NCBI GenBank assembly: GCA_951799405.1
Contig: OX637353.1
Coordinates: 6,324,001-6,388,000 of the forward strand
DNA: 64,000 bases
Source of the DNA: Agapetus fuscipes
Lineage: Eukaryota > Arthropoda > Insecta > Trichoptera > Glossosomatidae
Direction of reading: 5' to 3'
This document shows, in pieces, positions 11,396 to 23,378 of the stretch (its first letter is position 1; each line of letters begins with the position of its first letter). Made by a program: the position numbers and the translations under genes. The notes under the pieces were generated by a model. It worked only from the letters and a program-made list of their open reading frames with translations, was not told the origin of the DNA and ran no database searches.

Positions 11396-11995
11396 CGGCT
11401 CGTGGGGCGCTAAAGTGTTCCGGAGGGGCTCCCGTGTGTGCCGACAGGGCCCTTTTGTGGGGTGCAAGAGGGGCCTCCTTATGAGGTGTATGGGGAGATT
11501 CCTAGTAGGGTACAAGACGGGGGCTTTTTGTGGCGTGCGCAATGGACTTGATTTTAGGGTACAAGAGGAGACCGCTTTGTGAAGTGCCAGAAGAGCCTCC
11601 AAATGAGATGTAAGAGGAGGTTCCTATAAGGGTACAAGAAAAGATTTTTTGGTGGGGTGCAAAATAAATATGCTTTTAGGGTACAAGATGAGGTTCCTTA
11701 TCGAGTACAAGATAATTTTTTTTTGTGGGGTATAAGAAAGACACCCACATGAAGTGTAAGAAAATGTTCACAGTAGAGTACAAGAGGGGGCCTTTTTGTG
11801 GGGTACAAAACGGGCCTGCTTTTAGGGTACAGGAGGAGGTTCCTTATTGAGTAAAAGCTAAGGTTTTTTTGTGGGATATACATAAGAGGAGTATTCAGAT
11901 GAGGTATTAGTTGAGGTTTCTTGTGGGATACAATACAAATTCTTTTGTAGGGTACAAGGCAGCCCCCTTGTAAGGTGCAAAAGGGTATCCTAAGG
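11396..11995. repeat. Degenerate minisatellite, period about 24 bases
   Basis: The word GGGTACAAGAGGAGG, or close variants, recurs at a spacing of 23-26 bases; clear examples are near 11509, 11557, 11630, 11680, 11704, 11776, 11802, 11826 and 11952. The intervening bases follow a TTCCTTTTTGT-like consensus. That makes about two dozen imperfect units. A 24-base period equals eight codons, so minus-strand frames (11387-11602 and 11698-12048) show an eight-residue repeat resembling LLLYPKSR / PVLYPTKR. The two frames are out of register, so a continuous protein is not supported. Confidence 0.8.
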
Positions 11996-12682
11996 GGTAG
12001 CTCCAAATAGACATGCATCGCTACGCCCGTAGGGAGGCTTTGCTTCATGAAACGTTTGTTGCAGGGTAAATGTTTGGATTGTTAAATATCTGACACGTGA
12101 TTCATCATGTGTATATTTCACAAAATAAGTGCCTTTTCCATCATTACAATGGATAATTTTTATGTGATTTAATTATACTGTTTTAAATAAACATAAATAG
12201 ATAGATAGTTTTGAATACTCATCTTTTTTTTTGATAAAATTATCATTATGGTAGATTTATGAAAAAAATCAGAAAAATAAGTAAAAAATATACAAGGGTG
12301 TGTATTTTCTTTTATGTTACCTAATAATCTGTGTTGTCTGCGCATTTCTTTCTTTTATTGCCCGAATCGAAACATCATTATTTTTTTAACTTGGAACTAT
12401 GCCTACATTATATGTATTATTGTAATTTAATTTTTTTTTGTTGCTTCCATCTTTCACATAAATTTGTACTTCTTCCCACATTTTGACTCTCCATCAATAT
12501 TTATTTTTTATACTGATATTTTTGTTAAGAGTCGTTCAACGCTTTTATTATTTTTTGTCTATTCTAAGTTTACACGAAAATAACAGCCTTCAATAATTCA
12601 AAAGATTCTACATATTTTTCACTTGTACCTAATATATGTTGAAAAGATACATTAACATTTAATATCAATACTTTATGTCCAC
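11996..12682. other. AT-rich sequence, nothing recognised
   Basis: No gene or repeat assigned. Confidence 0.4.
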
Positions 12683-13005
12683 CTGTCCAGTCCATGGCTC
12701 AGTTGGTAGAATGCTTGCATTCCATGCCGAGAGGGCTGGTTCGACTCCCACTGAGGGCGTCGGAAATGATATTCCGTTTCTGTGTTTATTTCAAACTCAA
12801 AAAAAAATTGCTTGCAGTATTTACTCAGCCTTCACAAGAAATGAGTACTAGCCTTCTTGGAAGCTGGGAAACCTCTACTTCAACTGAAGTAGTTGAAGTA
12901 GTGAAGTAGTAAACCGAGCCCTCTTACCTGTAAAAATAAATAGGTTCCAATAACCACATGCGACCTTTCCCCAAAGAGGCGTGTGGGACGTTCTGAGCTA
13001 CTATT
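12683..13005 (+). mobile_element. SINE2, tRNA-derived SINE
   Basis: The head carries ATGGCTCAGTTGGTAG (A box) and GGTTCGACTCCC (B box). The body then follows the SINE2 order: GAAATGATATTCCGTTTC, TGTTTATTTCAAACTC, CTCAGCCTTCACAAGAA, ACTTCAACTGAAGTAG, TACCTGTAAAAATAAA and CACATGCGACC. The first bases (CTGTCCAGTCCA) differ from the usual CCGGTCGG. The 71-codon frame here is only the SINE read through. Confidence 0.85.
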
Positions 13006-13439
13006 TATATATTTCTATTTAAAAAAAAATACTGGATTCCTGTCTTTGGTTCTATTTTAATCAGTAAAAATCTTGATTAAGTAATTTTATGTAGGTAGAA
13101 GGTACTCATAGATACGTATTCAAGAAAATGTAATTATTTTAAATAACGATTAAATGTCAAGAAATTGGTTGGATAGCCCAGATCTGAATGATTAAATTCG
13201 AAAATAATCCTCCAATTTTAGTCTGATCCATCGCAATACCAACTTATTAAATGAAAGGGAAATTAATTATTTACTTAGGAAAGAGCGCGGTCGTTTCTGT
13301 ACTTACATTCTGTTAGTAAACCCAATGAACTTGAAGGCTTACGTCTCCTTAGAATTATAAATACAGATGAAATTCTAGTGATCAATACATTATTTCTTTT
13401 CAGTGAAAGAGTTTAGATGGTGCTCATGAATTTAAATAT
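13006..13439. other. AT-rich sequence, nothing recognised
   Basis: No gene or shared repeat seen. Confidence 0.4.
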
Positions 13440-13860
13440 TTAAACTATTGTGTTCTTTGAGATATCGATACCTTAAACTTTAAAGGTAAAACTGAATAAG
13501 TGACATATTAAGTTAACATGGGTTTCTCAGATAAATGCACATTTTTTCCTATTTTCTACGAGAGAAAACACAGAAATAAGATATTATCTAGGTTTTTGGC
13601 AGTTACTTCGTGAAAGTTTTCCTAACTTCCTAACACTTCTCCCCTACTTTCTATGTTTCCTACTACACCCCGCCCACATAACACTCCCCCCCCCTCCCCC
13701 TCAGTAATTCAAATCCTCACGTCATAATGTATTGTATTTGTATGTTAGTTTATATTTACACCTGAAGATGGGAGGTATTGCTTCTCCCGAAACCGGTAGT
13801 GTTTAAAAAATAATAAAAGCTCATGTGAATTGTAACAAAGAAGTTTTTTATTTTAATCTA
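13440..13860 (+). mobile_element. Penelope-like 3' region with terminal hairpin motif
   Basis: Bases 13455-13570 (ATCGATACCTTAAACTTTAAAG to TCTACGAGAGAAAACAC) are shared with 42030-42130. A pyrimidine-rich tract follows at 13625-13705. The motif comes next at 13764-13800: CACCTGAAGATG, a GGGAG/CTCCC stem, and CGAAACCGGTAGTG, followed by AATAATAAAAG. A C-rich tract before this motif is also seen after the GIY-YIG fragment at 29700-29860, hence the Penelope-like call. No protein-coding part remains. Confidence 0.55.
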
Positions 13861-13976
13861 CAGAAATAAGATTTTAATTTTTTTTTTGTATTACAGTTTT
13901 ATTTTCACAGTTTTGAGTTTAAAATGCCTAAGCGCTATTGGACTTTAAACGCCCATTTTCAGAGGCTTACTGTAAC

Positions 13977-14130
13977 GCAACGCAACCCTACTCAGCTAAG
14001 CATATAGGATAACTTCTTGCAGTAAGTAGACCCTATTTATTTTCACATAAAAGAGGACCTGCCTTACGCCTACCACTTTAGTTGAAGTGGAATTTCTCAG
14101 CTTTTGAGGTGGCTGGTTCTCACTCCCTGA
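13977..14130 (-). mobile_element. SINE2, 3' part only
   Basis: In antisense order: AACGCAACCCTACTCAGCTAAG, GGATAACTTCTTGC, CCTTACGCCTACCACTT and GGTGGCTGGTTCTCA, all matching the 3' half of SINE2 (compare 44571-44730). The tRNA head is absent. Confidence 0.65.
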
Positions 14131-14723
14131 TAGAGCATTTTTTTGATATAGTAATAATCAAAACAGTCTAAGAATCATATTGAAAATGTGGTACTAACAT
14201 GAGATAACCTAGAAAGAGGCTATTGTGTATAAGATACTCTAAAGTATTATTTTCCGCCTTCTCTTAGAGTATAAGTGAACCAATTCTTATATAATCTCCG
14301 TCCCAGGTGAAGGAGAGTGGGCGACTGAGGAGAAAATGGGTGGACCCCCGTATTTATAGCTGGAGCAGTAAATAAATTGCGGGGATGGGGAACAGGGGTG
14401 GCGGGGAGAAACAATAAAGCCCACAATGAAATAAAAGGGTCGATGTTTTCTAGGCCAGACATTGTCGTCCCAGTCATGTTTCAAAGATGAAGTCCTGAGA
14501 TACCGCCGCGACAATTTTCAATATTTATTTTACGGCGATCGATGCGGTATTTATCGTGTCTACACAATACAATGAGCGCTGCTTGATATAAAATATCTAT
14601 AACAGTAAAAAATATCGTATTGTGTATAAGAAATGTACGCCAGAATTACGGTCGTTGGTCGTTATTACAAAAAAGAAATGTTTACAAAATGAATTTAATG
14701 AAAATACAATGTTTTCCTATTTT
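14131..14723. other. Intergenic, no gene assigned
   Basis: A GC-rich stretch (14290-14420) keeps two minus-strand frames open (75-76 codons), both proline-rich and unrecognised. The bases just before the LINE-A tail are AT-rich. Confidence 0.35.
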
Positions 14724-14968
14724 TAAGGGTTGGTATGTTGCTGATTAAAAAAATGGGTCATTTTGCCAATGCCACCCCTGTTTCAGAAGAGCTCGGCTAA
14801 AGTTGCAGGCTTATGTTAATTTGAGGTTAGGATTTTTATGTTTTATGTTCACATGCGGCATGTATAAGCGCGAACTCATACGTGTCTACTTCTGAATCTA
14901 TATTAAATATGACTCCTTCATGTACATTGTACACATATCATTGCAACTTAGATTATAGATTATGGACT
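14724..14968 (+). mobile_element. LINE-A 3' tail element
   Basis: Runs from AAGGGTTGGTATG to CTTAGATTATAGATT, with GCGGCATGTATAAGCGCGAAC inside. The beginning of the copy (14740-14760) is damaged. SINE2 follows about five bases later. Confidence 0.8.
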
Positions 14969-14973
14969 ATACC

Positions 14974-15320
14974 GTCCGGTCGATAGCTCAGTTGGAAGAG
15001 TGCTTACATTCTACCCCGTGAGCTCGGGTTCGAATCCCACCGAGGAGGGTGTCAGAAATGATTTCCTATTTCGGTGTTTATTTCAAACCCCATAATAAAA
15101 ATACCGGCAAGGCTTACTCAGCCTTCACAAGAAATGAGTAGCAGCCCCCTCGGGAGCTGGGAAACCCCCACTTCAACTGAAGTGGTTGGCGTAAAGCTTA
15201 CCTGTAAAAATAAATAGGTTCAACTCGCCACATGCGACCCATAGATCACGTGCGACCCCTTCGGGGATAACGCGGCAAGAAGTTACGCTATATGTGTAGC
15301 TTAGTTGCGTTTTTTTTTTT
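14974..15320 (+). mobile_element. SINE2, full-length tRNA-derived SINE
   Basis: The best complete SINE2. The head is GTCCGGTCGATAGCTCAG with A box and GGTTCGAATCCCACCG as B box. The body follows with CAGAAATGATTTCC, ACCGGCAAGGCTTACTC, the inverted pair ACTTCAACTGAAGT, CTTACCTGTAAAAATAAA and CCTTCGGGGATAACGCGG. The 3' end is GTAGCTTAGTTGCG followed by a T run. About 345 bases. It sits directly downstream of a LINE-A tail. Confidence 0.9.
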
Positions 15321-16157
15321 TGCGACTATAAATTAGTACTTTTTGATCTCACTTGAGAACTTATTTTTTATCTTTGAAAAATTTATTTGGTAACGTAATC
15401 ACCTTCTTCAGGAGACACCTTGTTTCACCGAGGACAAGATAAACTAATGGAAGAACTTAATCCAAATAATCGCATTTTTTTGCGTTGTGGATATTTTTTT
15501 TTCTGCAATATTTTATAGTTTATTAATTTAATGAAAATCGTAGTTCACCGTTGAAAACGCAGAGCCCTAAAAACGTACTACTTTTGTCAAGAGAAAGCTG
15601 TTTTTTCTTCATTTTATAATTGTTTGGTATTTAATTTCGGCAATTCGTAATTACGATGGATCATTCTATATCTGTTAATGTTTGAATACGGGCATCGCAA
15701 TAAGGAAGGCCGTGGCTATCTGGACCTCTATCCCACTTAAATTTTACGATTCCTCGATAGTTACCTTTACATTAAACATTCCGACTCCAGATATTGGGTT
15801 TTAAGCAACAAACCTACACAGAACTGCTCTCCTTTACTGTTTACAGTTACAGCGTATCTGCTAGACAGAGATAGCAGGTAAATAGGAATACTAATGTAGA
15901 TATGGTGTATTGTATATAGGATTTGTACACCTATTTGATTTAAATTTTGTTATTTGATCTCATCAGCTGTTTTTATAAAGATTAAGGTTTTTGTAATTGT
16001 TTCAATCCGAAAAAATATTTTTATTCAGGTGTAGAAACATTTGAAATATAATCCAAAATGAAGCAGTTAGTAGATAAAATTAAATATTATGAACAAAAAT
16101 CGTGTATATATGTAAATGTTATAGTAATTTATATCATTTTTAATTTGGTGGATAAGC
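15321..16157. other. AT-rich sequence, nothing recognised
   Basis: No gene or shared repeat seen. Confidence 0.4.
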
Positions 16158-16246
16158 TGTACCTGTCCATGGTCTAGTAGTTAACGTTTCGGATCGGAGG
16201 GTAGTGAGTAAAGTCTCAACGGAACACAAAAATTAAAATATAGGTA
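16158..16246 (+). mobile_element. SINE1 head fragment
   Basis: ATGGTCTAGTAGTTAACG then TTCGGATCGGAGGG and CGGAACACAAAAATTAAAATAT follow the SINE1 head and its first body bases. The B box is damaged (AAGTCTCAACGG). The copy is truncated after about 90 bases. Confidence 0.55.
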
Positions 16247-17387
16247 CTTTTTAAATATGCTCGTATTTGAGAAGAAAAATTAATCATCTTCCTCTATCAA
16301 TGGCTAAACAAGATCTATACATCTTTTTGACAGCTGCATTTTGATGAAAATTGCTACTTTTGATGGCGGTTATCAAGCTCTTTGAAGATTTTAACAAAAG
16401 CGGATATCAATAAAAATCTTCTTAATCTTTATTATTATAGTTATGTGAAAATGTGGATGACCATACACACACTAAACATATTTATGTTTAATGCTGTTGA
16501 TTTACCTTTGAAATTTTTAAACATAAAAATACAATTGTTTTTGCAACTTAATGAAGCAGCTTCTAGAAATGCATGAGTGTGGATTTTTATTTAAATGTTT
16601 CATTACATATTAAATCATCATAGTACTATCACTTCACAGTAAAAAAAAACCTCTTGAAAATCCTGAAGAATTTCCACCCATGGAACTATTTCATCATTTG
16701 GATTGTGTCTTACGGTGATGGATTCGCACACTCCATACTCAACCCCACACTGCTGACTACAAGAACAAAACTTTGGTTCTACCGAAAATGGATGCAATCT
16801 CACACGATCACAAGAGGTGCTGTTTCAATTTTCCAACAGGTTTTCGTAAAGAGCCATGGTTGAATTTCAACGTAAAGTTGTACACGTGGGGTAGTGATTG
16901 GACTTTCTGAATAATCTATTCCACCCTCGTGACTCAGATAATTGGAAACCAAATCTTTCTTGGTTAAGGCGCGGGATTTACGTGCGTGAAACCCTTATCG
17001 AGACTGTATCGCCAAATCCCATTCAAACCATCCAGGAACAAAATGAAGACATGAACATAGTCTATTGGAGTTTTTATTTTCCAAAACCTGCGGTAAACAA
17101 CGCACATTCAAAATTTGGTCCAAAGCTCTTCCGAAAACGGAATGAAATAAAGAAGATTTTGAATGTTTATGTGTAGCTGTGAGAATGAGGCAATGACCAG
17201 ATTATATTTATTGCATTTATTCGTCTTTATTGAGTACATGCAGCAGTTATTACTGGTTTTCACACAAATACAAATAGACTGTCCAGGTGTCTTGTATCCT
17301 GAAGACTGAATTTCAATTGATTTGATATCGATTATCAGAAATGATAACAAACATTTTTAATGGAGTTATAAACAGAAAATTAACAAA

Positions 17388-17392
<5 letters not shown>
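16247..17392. other. Unclassified region with medium open frames
   Basis: Plus-strand frames at 16654-16863 and 16898-17176 (69 and 92 codons) lie one after the other and may be pieces of one degraded coding region. The second contains DNWKPNLSWLRRG. I recognise no domain. MTTGGTTGAATTTCAACG-like words near 16858 resemble those near 7430 and 8718. Confidence 0.3.

Positions 17393-17433
<41 letters not shown>
17393..17433. repeat. (TA)n microsatellite
   Basis: About twenty TA units in a row. Confidence 0.95.
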
Positions 17434-17435
<2 letters not shown>

Positions 17436-18254
17436 AAAATTAACAAGTTAAACCTGGCTGTTTCAGACTGAGTAACGCAGATCCTTCGAGATTCGTTTTA
17501 TTTCCATACACCTTTATATTTTAGTGCATTCTACGAAACACAGTATCCGTTTCACATTCTTTAGCTAAGCTTTTGTTAAAGGCAAATTGGGGCTAAATTT
17601 TATTTACTCGTATATAGATGCTTGAAAATGGGAACAACCGAAAAAGTATAAATATAGGCCCTGAAGCAAGACATTAAAACACCAAATGAAATATGTGTAT
17701 TCACTCAACAAGTATAACTTACTATAGTATTAAAGGAATCTTAAAAATATATACAATACACAATGCTGACTTATGACGATATTTAAAATTAGTGCTCTAA
17801 TCCGTTTTTTTGTACAAAATGGTAGTACGTACTAGATCTTGCATTAATATAAACAAACAACACGTTCATCTTTAAACTTTTTTTTTAATATAAATATATA
17901 TTCACAGGTAAACTAAAGAAGAAAACATTTCACTATATCTAGTCCTTTTATATTTTTGAGGCACTATGTATTTAATAAACAAACCGTCCTACTTTCATGG
18001 CAGCAAGGAGGTCTTTATTTATACATATATTGTGCTGGACCGTCTTATATTCATATCTTGTGTCTTTTAATCACACATCCAGGGTGAGGTTTTATGACAG
18101 TGATTATTACCACAAAAGCCCAGCGTTTATCACACAATGAAACAGAGTAAAGCCTTCCGTCACTGTAGCCCCGATGTTTATAAGTATAATGAAAATATTC
18201 ATATATGTAGATATGCACATATTGTAAGTTTCATAATACGACGTAAAGTAAATC
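17434..18254. other. AT-rich sequence, nothing recognised
   Basis: No gene or shared repeat seen. Confidence 0.4.
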
Positions 18255-18455
18255 GTCCACCCGGTTGCTCAATTCATAGAAGTTTTCTTTCCTGAAGGAA
18301 TCGTTGAGGTTCAAATCTTATAGAGGACATGTTTCATTTTAATCACTACTAGCAAATATAACCTTCAGAAAAAATGAGAATCACATTTTTGGGAAACGGG
18401 AAAAAAGTTTGGCTTTCTCAATTAAAAACCTAAAGTAAATAAGTTTATCTAGAAC
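18255..18455 (+). mobile_element. Diverged SINE2
   Basis: CACCCGGTTGCTCAATTCATAG (A-box region), GAGGTTCAAATCTTATAG (B-box region), then AACCTTCAGAAAAAATGAG and GGGAAACGGG, in SINE2 order. Many substitutions indicate an old copy. Confidence 0.5.
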
Positions 18456-20489
18456 ACGTAAAATAAAACTTTGAATAAATATATTTTAAATGTGTTTTTA
18501 GTAAAAGCTTAAACTTGATATTGTGCCTGAAAATATTTCAGAATGTTTTCATATATACAGTTATTTTAAGATAAAAATTGCCTTGTATTTTTGGCCTTTT
18601 TAAATATGAATATATATTGTGTGGTATTGAGTATCGCGCCAGAAACCTTTTGGCGGTACAAAGCGGCTCGAGTAAAATAAAATCAATACCTTTTCTTCTA
18701 TTTTGATTAAGACGATGAACCATCGTTGGTGGGATATTACGTGTCGGTATACGGACTGTGTTATATAATTATGAAAGAGTATCGGATAGTAATTGAGCTC
18801 TTTCTTCCACGAGAGATCGAATAATTACTGTTGAGGAAGATTGATGACTATCATAGTTTGAAAAGGAACGAGTAAAAGAAAGTAAGAAAGTGTGTACGAG
18901 TTTTGGTTGATACTTTGTACTGCGTGAAAGAAAAAAAATGATATTCCAAAATAAAAATGTAGACACATTATTCAGTTCATTTAGTTTCCTAACTTTAAAG
19001 AATGAATTTAAAATTAAAATTATGATATTTTGTATTGTTTGTGCATTAACACTGTGATTAAAATTATGATTTTCAAGATCCAAAAGTCACTTTGATACTT
19101 CCAAGAAGAAAATTTCAGGCAAGAAGTCAAGAATAATATAGTAGCAGTGAATAAAAAACACGTTTGCCTAAGATTTGCATAAAAAAGCGTTTCTTAAACT
19201 TTGAAATAATGAGAAATAAGTTATTTTGTTCACCATTACCACTCTTGTTTCAGGAATAGACTCAATAAATCTTTCTCATATTAGTACATAGACTTTCAAA
19301 AGAAAAAATGGGTTGCTGTTAATTTTTCATTCAGATTTTTGAGTATCCAATAAAGAAGAAGTCCTTCTAATTCTTCTTCACGTGCCCTTTTTCGTGAATT
19401 TTAAGAATAAAATAATTTGAACGACACTTCCAAGATAAGAATGATTCACAAAAAGCAAATATAAAAATGAAAATATATGTTTAGAAGAGAACTGAATAAA
19501 TCGTTGTATCAAAGATAAGATATTCATAACAATTAAAATATTAAATTTTAAATTGATAAAAAGCAGTAGGTATTTTGTTACTTTAAAATGGGAATTTTCC
19601 AAAAATATCTAATTTGTGTTTAAAGATTTTTTTTTGAAATTTACAATTTTTTTTTGTAAATTTTCACGAATAAAGCGGTCGGTTGGTATTTTATTCTCGC
19701 GCGCCCTATTTTCTCAAGAGGTTAACTTCTAGGAAATCTAGTGAAGGAACTTTGGAGCTTTCAACGAAGCGATTGTTTATTTTTTTCAGGAAATTTAAAT
19801 ACGCACACTTTTTTAAGTCACCAAAAAAGTTCCGCGGGAATTCAAGGAGAAATGTATAAAAAAAGTATAAAGGAACTGGATTTTTCCCTTATTGTGTAAA
19901 ATAAGCTGATGAAATTTCTGAAAAAAATAAAAATCGCAAGAAGCTTACAGATGATAATAATAACTGATTTCTATAAAAGTTTGTAAACTTACGCCTGTTT
20001 TTCTTTCAAATAAAGAAAAGTAAATATTACTTTCATAATTAAAAGAAGTAACAAAATATTTCAATATATATTTACAAGTAAAAATATGTTCATTCATTCT
20101 AATATTAATTTTATACTTCAAAATATGGATATTATTTTTAAATAAAAAATAACATAAATGTACTTATAGTTATTATATAAGTCATTAATTATTTGATTCA
20201 TCTCTTGTTGGATATTTATATTTTACTTATTGACTCGTTTACTACAAGCGAACACTTATATTGAATTCTTATGTATTAATTTTTGTTCCTTCAAAATTCG
20301 TGATACGTAAATTTAGATTTTTTTAACTTTTCGTTTTGTATCTTGAAACTGGTTTCTGTACGGTATAGCTGCATCTTTATTTGTGTACGCATTTCATATT
20401 TTTTTGTCATTATGTACGAGTATAGTGTATATATTATCATTTCAAACGTTAAGTATAATGATTTATTGTTACAATGGTCGGTTAGTTAG
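18456..20489. other. AT-rich intergenic sequence
   Basis: About 2 kb of AT-rich DNA. The longest frame (18769-19083, minus, 104 codons) is Asn/Ser/Leu/Ile-rich and probably chance. Confidence 0.4.
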
Positions 20490-20690
20490 CCGGCACAGCA
20501 GATGGGCCATTACTGGGCGTCCATTTTGTGTGATTTGGCGCCAAGCGGAAGTAGCTGCTCTATGATTGCAGCGCCGGAAACGCTCACGGCGGACAATGCG
20601 GCTCTGTTCCAAATTTAAATATCGATCTAAGAATGTGTCAACCGCGTTCGATTTTCGAATTTGAATTTCACACCATAGACAAGATTATGC
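20490..20690. other. GC-richer patch
   Basis: CpG-containing sequence (GGCGCCAAGCGGAAG, GCGCCGGAAACGC, CACGGCGGACAATGCGG) inside AT-rich DNA. There is no long frame. Its role is unknown. Confidence 0.35.
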
Positions 20691-21603
20691 TATAAAAGTG
20701 GTACCAGGAAAATAAAAGGTACAAAAATTTAAGCTTCCATGTTTTTATAATGGGCCAGAGATTTTTGTAAGAAAATAACGTCAAAAATAAGTACCTTCAA
20801 TACATCTTTAAAAATGCGGATTTTTACACACTGTTTTACTCTGAATAACAATTTGATAATAATGTTAACAACGAAAAGAAAAAGTTAATTTAATTTTCTA
20901 TTAAAATCAATTTTTTAGGTTATTTTAAACTTTGAAAGTGCACACAATATTTGAAATGTTTTATTTCTGTACATTTTTTGAAGTACCCACTTGTAGAAAA
21001 TAATATTCGTTATGGTAACACAATTGCGTGACAATATGGCGGAAAGTAATTTCCGCTGACCGGTCGCGGTGTCTCGCTCATTTTACTTTCTGGCAACATT
21101 TACATGCGCTGCACATACCGGTGCATTTGAAACAAATAAATTTAATAAGTAAGAACGTCATGGTATGTGACGATCTTCGTGTCGTTACAGCACAACAATA
21201 TGAAATAAGTATGAAATAAATTGAAAAATTAAAACTACTCATGTTAACTTTAACGCAAGAAAGAAGCGCTTTTTACGATTTAATAAAACAAAAAGATCAA
21301 GGTTGAAATTAAAAACATTCTTAAGCGTCAATCCTCAACTAAAATAAAGATATTTTTTTTTCAAGAGTTCAGAATTAACGCGGTGCAAAGTATTTAAAAT
21401 GTAAAATTTGTTTCGTCTTGTTATAAGTATTCAAAGACGATAAAAAATTAAAAGATACCAGTAAAACATAATGATTACTACATCGATCAAGAATTGTAAG
21501 TTCTTACGCATAAAAAGTTGTGTAGGTAGGTATGTATATATTTGAAACCCAAGTCTTGAAAGGTTATATGCGCATTATATTTAACAACTTTTTTTTTAAT
21601 ACT
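20691..21603. other. AT-rich sequence, nothing recognised
   Basis: A short GC-rich spot at 21040-21080. No gene assigned. Confidence 0.4.
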
Positions 21604-21825
21604 GATCTATAATCTAAGTTTCAAAGATATATTTGCGTTTATGGCTCATATTTCATGCACGCCCACATGTAGTTCAAGCTTACACATGCTGAATATGTGC
21701 ATAAAAAATAAGCCAACCCTCATATAAACATAAACATTGCAACTCCTGCCGCCGAGGTGGCATTGGAAAAAGTGAACGAAGTGTTTACAGCATGAGGTCT
21801 CAGCCTCACACCAACCTATTAGTAA
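21604..21825 (-). mobile_element. LINE-A 3' tail element
   Basis: Antisense copy from TCTATAATCTAAGTTTC to CACACCAACCTATTAG, with GCTGAATATGTGC in the position of the CAGCATTTG signature (second sub-type). It has an internal loss around the GGAAGGTCGGC region. Confidence 0.75.
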
Positions 21826-22504
21826 TGGCTAAATGTTGTGAATATTAAGATTATGCTGGTAAGTATAATAATTAATTTTTTGACTATTACAAAATAAAGA
21901 AAAAAAAAACATATTACGATATCAAAAAAAATTGTTTAAGCGATAAAATTGAGATATTTTTCGACACGGAATTCAAGTCGAAGATCTAGAAAATTCTTCA
22001 GATTTCTCCAAGTACTTGAAAAGTGGTGGGTAGATAGATGAAATTAAGTAATTAAATGTGCCGAAAATTTTACCTTGCTAGAAGTAGGTGTACATATAAT
22101 CCATTTATGTATGTAGACGGGAGAACAAATCGAGTGTTGGATTTCTTTTAATGGTGGCTCTCAGCGTTACAAATTTCCCGTATATTCACGGAAAATCTTG
22201 CTTTGTATTTTACACTGAAATTAGGGCATGTTTTGAAACCCAGGGTAGTATTAATGTGTAGTGTTTGTTCATATTATGTAACACATTTACAAAACATTTC
22301 ATAGTTTACGACGTATCAAAATAATTATGTAGTGAATATAAGTGTGTAAATGCTCTAATTCCTTAATAAATATCTCATCTTGTTTTTAAGTGCTATTTGA
22401 TTCTTTGACATGGCAGTTTTAATATTTTTAATATTAAAAAAACAATGTTGATTGTGAAACGTTCCTCGAAAGAAATTTACTTTACTGAGAAATATTCCGA
22501 TTAA
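21826..22504. other. AT-rich sequence, nothing recognised
   Basis: No gene or shared repeat seen. Confidence 0.4.
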
Positions 22505-22992
22505 AAAAATTGGAAGAATGACTGGAATATCCAGAGTTATAGTAAAAGGAGAGCTTGTACGAAGAAGGTTATGACTCTGCAGGAAATGAAAGAAGTATGT
22601 AAGGACAGAAAGATATGGCGGTTGATCTGTAATTTTGTGGGCTAGTTTTTTTAAAGTACTTTAGTTTTCTGTTTTAGTTTAGATGCCCATACATATTATT
22701 ATTTATGGATTTTAAAAATGTAACTTGTTGTGTAAGTTCCTTGACTTATAAGTTGGTATGCGGCTGACCACCCATGCTGTAGATAATGGTTCACTTTGCC
22801 AATGTCACCCCTGTTTCCGGGATGGTCAGCAAGAGTTGCTGTGTATACGTTCATTTAAAATTCGGGTTTTTATATTGTAAATCCACATGCGGCATGTTTA
22901 AGCGCGAAGTTATACGTGTCTGCTTGTGAAAATGCAAATAATGTGAATCTTTAATGTTACATATATTTACAACTTAGATTAGATTAGATATC
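22505..22992 (+). mobile_element. LINE-A, 5'-truncated copy with ORF end and 3' UTR
   Basis: The only other copy that still carries coding sequence of LINE-A. Bases 22524-22646 translate, without interruption, to the last 40 residues of the polyprotein (WNIQSYSKRRAC, LQEMKEVCKDRK, RLICNFVG, stop). The LINE-A 3' UTR follows in full and ends in three TTAGA units. This proves that the 250-base tail elements belong to LINE-A. Several residue changes relative to 50253-52847 show it is a separate, older insertion. Confidence 0.9.
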
Positions 22993-23378
22993 TATGCAGT
23001 TTAAAATGTCAAGCTTAATTAGAAAACCGTAGAAGTACCAAAGTAGTCCAAGACGAAGTTATGACGAAGTCATGGATCTAGCTCCCAAATAAATTGAACA
23101 ATATCTGTAAATTAGGACTAAAGAACTCATGTGGGAAAATGTCTCTCAAAGAAACTCAGGGGAAAATGAAAAATATATAAATTCATAAAACCGTGCCTGA
23201 ATCGTACCGACATAAAAAAATGTTTTGGAGTATTCTGCTTCATAATTTAAATTTATTTTTGAATTTATTTTTAATTTTATTTTCTCCATTTAAATTTATT
23301 TTTTATCAAAGTTTGACTGATGATTGTAAAATCTTAATTACATAGATGTAATAACAATTCAGATGTTAATTTAGAAAC

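Noticed and set aside
10975..11484. A 169-codon protein gene
   Set aside because: Its composition is what AT-rich DNA gives by chance, and its end lies in a degenerate minisatellite. No domain recognised.
12701..12780. A functional tRNA gene
   Set aside because: A and B boxes are present but the sequence continues into the SINE2 body, and the acceptor stem does not close.
13764..13800. A canonical hammerhead ribozyme
   Set aside because: The required CUGAUGA word is not present (CTGAAGATG instead) and no cleavage triplet with the correct pairing was found. Only a resemblance in layout is claimed.
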